DNA from: Micromonospora profundi
GTDB lineage: Bacteria > Actinomycetota > Actinomycetes > Mycobacteriales > Micromonosporaceae
NCBI RefSeq assembly: GCF_011927785.1
Contig: NZ_JAATJK010000001.1
Coordinates: 4,311,001-4,375,000, forward strand
Direction of reading: 5' to 3'
Length of the DNA stretch: 64,000 nucleotides
Both the position numbers and the translations under genes were made by a program. Positions 63,154 to 64,000 of the stretch are shown here, piece after piece (position 1 is the stretch's first letter; each line of letters begins with the position of its first letter). The notes beneath the pieces are model-generated. The model worked only from the letters and a program-made list of their open reading frames with translations. It had not been told where the DNA came from and made no database searches.

Positions 63154-64000
63154 GTGGCCATCACCCGACTGCCGAGCGCCGGATTTTCGATCACCATCCG
63201 GATCGCCGTGACCGCGGACGCCTCCTCGATCGGCCGGCTCACCACCTCGGTCGGCGAGGCCGGGGCGATCGTCACGGCTCTGGACGTGGTGGACTCGGAC
63301 CCGACCCACGTGATCGTCGACCTCACCTGCGACACCGCCGACGCCAAACACGCCGACCAGGTGGTCGACGCGCTCAGGACGCTGGACGGCGTGGACGTGC
63401 GCAAGGTGTCCGACCGGACGTTCCTGCTGCACCTCGGCGGCAAGATCGAAGTCACCTCGAAGGTCGCGCTGCGCAACCGCGACGAGCTGTCCCGGGCGTA
63501 CACCCCTGGGGTTGCCCGGGTCTGCATGGCGATCGCCGAGAACCCGGCGGACGCACGGCGGCTGACGATCAAGCGCAACACCGTCGCGGTCGTCAGTGAC
63601 GGTTCGGCGGTGCTGGGCCTGGGCAACCTCGGCCCGGCCGCGTCGCTGCCGGTGATGGAGGGCAAGGCCGCGCTGTTCAAGCGCTTCGGCGGGGTGGATG
63701 CCTGGCCGGTGGTGCTGGACACCCAGGACACCGACGAGATCGTGGCCATCGTCAAGGCGATCGCGCCCGCGTACGGCGGGATCAACCTGGAGGACATCGC
63801 CGCGCCGCGCTGCTTCGAGATCGAGGCCCGGCTGCGCGAGGCGCTGGACATTCCGGTCTTCCACGACGACCAGCACGGCACCGCGATCTGCGTGCTGGCC
63901 GCGCTGACCAACGCCCTGCGCGTCGTGGGCAAGCATCTCGCGGACGTCCGGGTCGTGGTCTCCGGGGCCGGCGCGGCCGGCACCGCCATCATGAAGCTGC
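63154..64000 (+). CDS. NAD(P)-dependent malic enzyme with N-terminal ACT-like domain (3' end beyond window)
   Basis: The frame is open from GTG 63154 (GGAGGG upstream) to the right edge, giving 282 residues so far. The first ~85 residues form an ACT-like domain (SITIRIAVTADASSIGRLTTSVGEAGAIVTALDVVD), and malic enzyme follows: SRAYTPGVARVCMAIAENP, RNTVAVVSDGSAVLGLGNLGPAASLPVMEGKAALFKRFGGVDAWP, INLEDIAAPRCFEIEARL, VFHDDQHGTAICVLAALTNAL and VVSGAGAAGTAIMKL (nucleotide site, cut by the edge). It decarboxylates malate to pyruvate, making NAD(P)H. The ACT domain suggests allosteric control. It diverges from hflX. Confidence 0.92.
   Translation, partial: MAITRLPSAGFSITIRIAVTADASSIGRLTTSVGEAGAIVTALDVVDSDPTHVIVDLTCDTADAKHADQVVDALRTLDGVDVRKVSDRTFLLHLGGKIEVTSKVALRNRDELSRAYTPGVARVCMAIAENPADARRLTIKRNTVAVVSDGSAVLGLGNLGPAASLPVMEGKAALFKRFGGVDAWPVVLDTQDTDEIVAIVKAIAPAYGGINLEDIAAPRCFEIEARLREALDIPVFHDDQHGTAICVLAALTNALRVVGKHLADVRVVVSGAGAAGTAIMKL

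Overview
The window is high-GC actinobacterial chromosome. GTG starts are frequent, third codon positions are rich in G/C, and the gene content is typical of Micromonospora or a close relative (Micromonosporaceae). I place it at family level only. There is no ribosomal RNA or tRNA that I can see and no CRISPR array. Two genes run off the edges: one entering at base 1 on the minus strand, and an NAD-dependent malic enzyme leaving at base 64000.

Most of the window is a conserved actinobacterial housekeeping backbone. Its order resembles, as far as I remember it, the Mycobacterium tuberculosis stretch from dxs1 to hflX. From left to right it runs: dxs, anmK, a TrmA-type RNA methyltransferase, a KimA-like K+ permease facing two TrkA/Ceo RCK proteins, a DUF3159 protein, an OB-fold protein, DUF3710, dut, DUF3093, DUF4193, a LytR_C (Cei-like) protein, a SuhB-like phosphatase, the principal sigma factor, DUF3039, DUF3099, a second (SigB-like) sigma factor, an IdeR/DtxR regulator, nrdJ-nrdR, lexA, an Ala/Gly-rich membrane protein and hflX. 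These genes cover isoprenoid precursor supply (dxs), muropeptide recycling (anmK), potassium uptake (permease plus RCK proteins), dNTP supply (dut, nrdJ, nrdR), transcription initiation (two sigma factors), iron control (IdeR) and the SOS response (lexA).

Inserted modules interrupt the backbone. At 5.0-6.5 kb a MarR regulator precedes a short-chain dehydrogenase whose promoter region carries four copies of one 14-bp palindrome. At 25.5-26.1 kb lies a BrnT-like toxin / ribbon-helix-helix antitoxin pair. At 26.8-29.6 kb a DUF262 protein is followed after 1 bp by a complete HipA-like kinase with no HipB; this is the best candidate for an undescribed system. At 33.0-34.3 kb is an ArsR/SRPBCC/VOC operon. 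At 34.3-38.1 kb a GNAT plus acyl-CoA-ligase-like lysine acetyltransferase sits beside an AcuC deacetylase.

From about 39.8 to 54.5 kb is a long accessory segment between the iron regulator and nrdJ. It contains hypothetical proteins, a truncated NACHT-type ATPase, an AEC transporter, a DJ-1/AraC regulator, a saccharopine-dehydrogenase-like protein, a DUF4291 protein, and a complete IS3-family element (50202-51470; 25-bp perfect inverted repeats, 3-bp AAG target duplication) inserted in the remains of a pyrE-like gene.

Other notable signals are a 171-bp stretch that looks identical in the two sigma-factor genes (probable gene conversion), LexA boxes upstream of lexA, a set of apparently leaderless GTG genes, and a codon-context habit in which Thr codons before Val use ACA/ACT.
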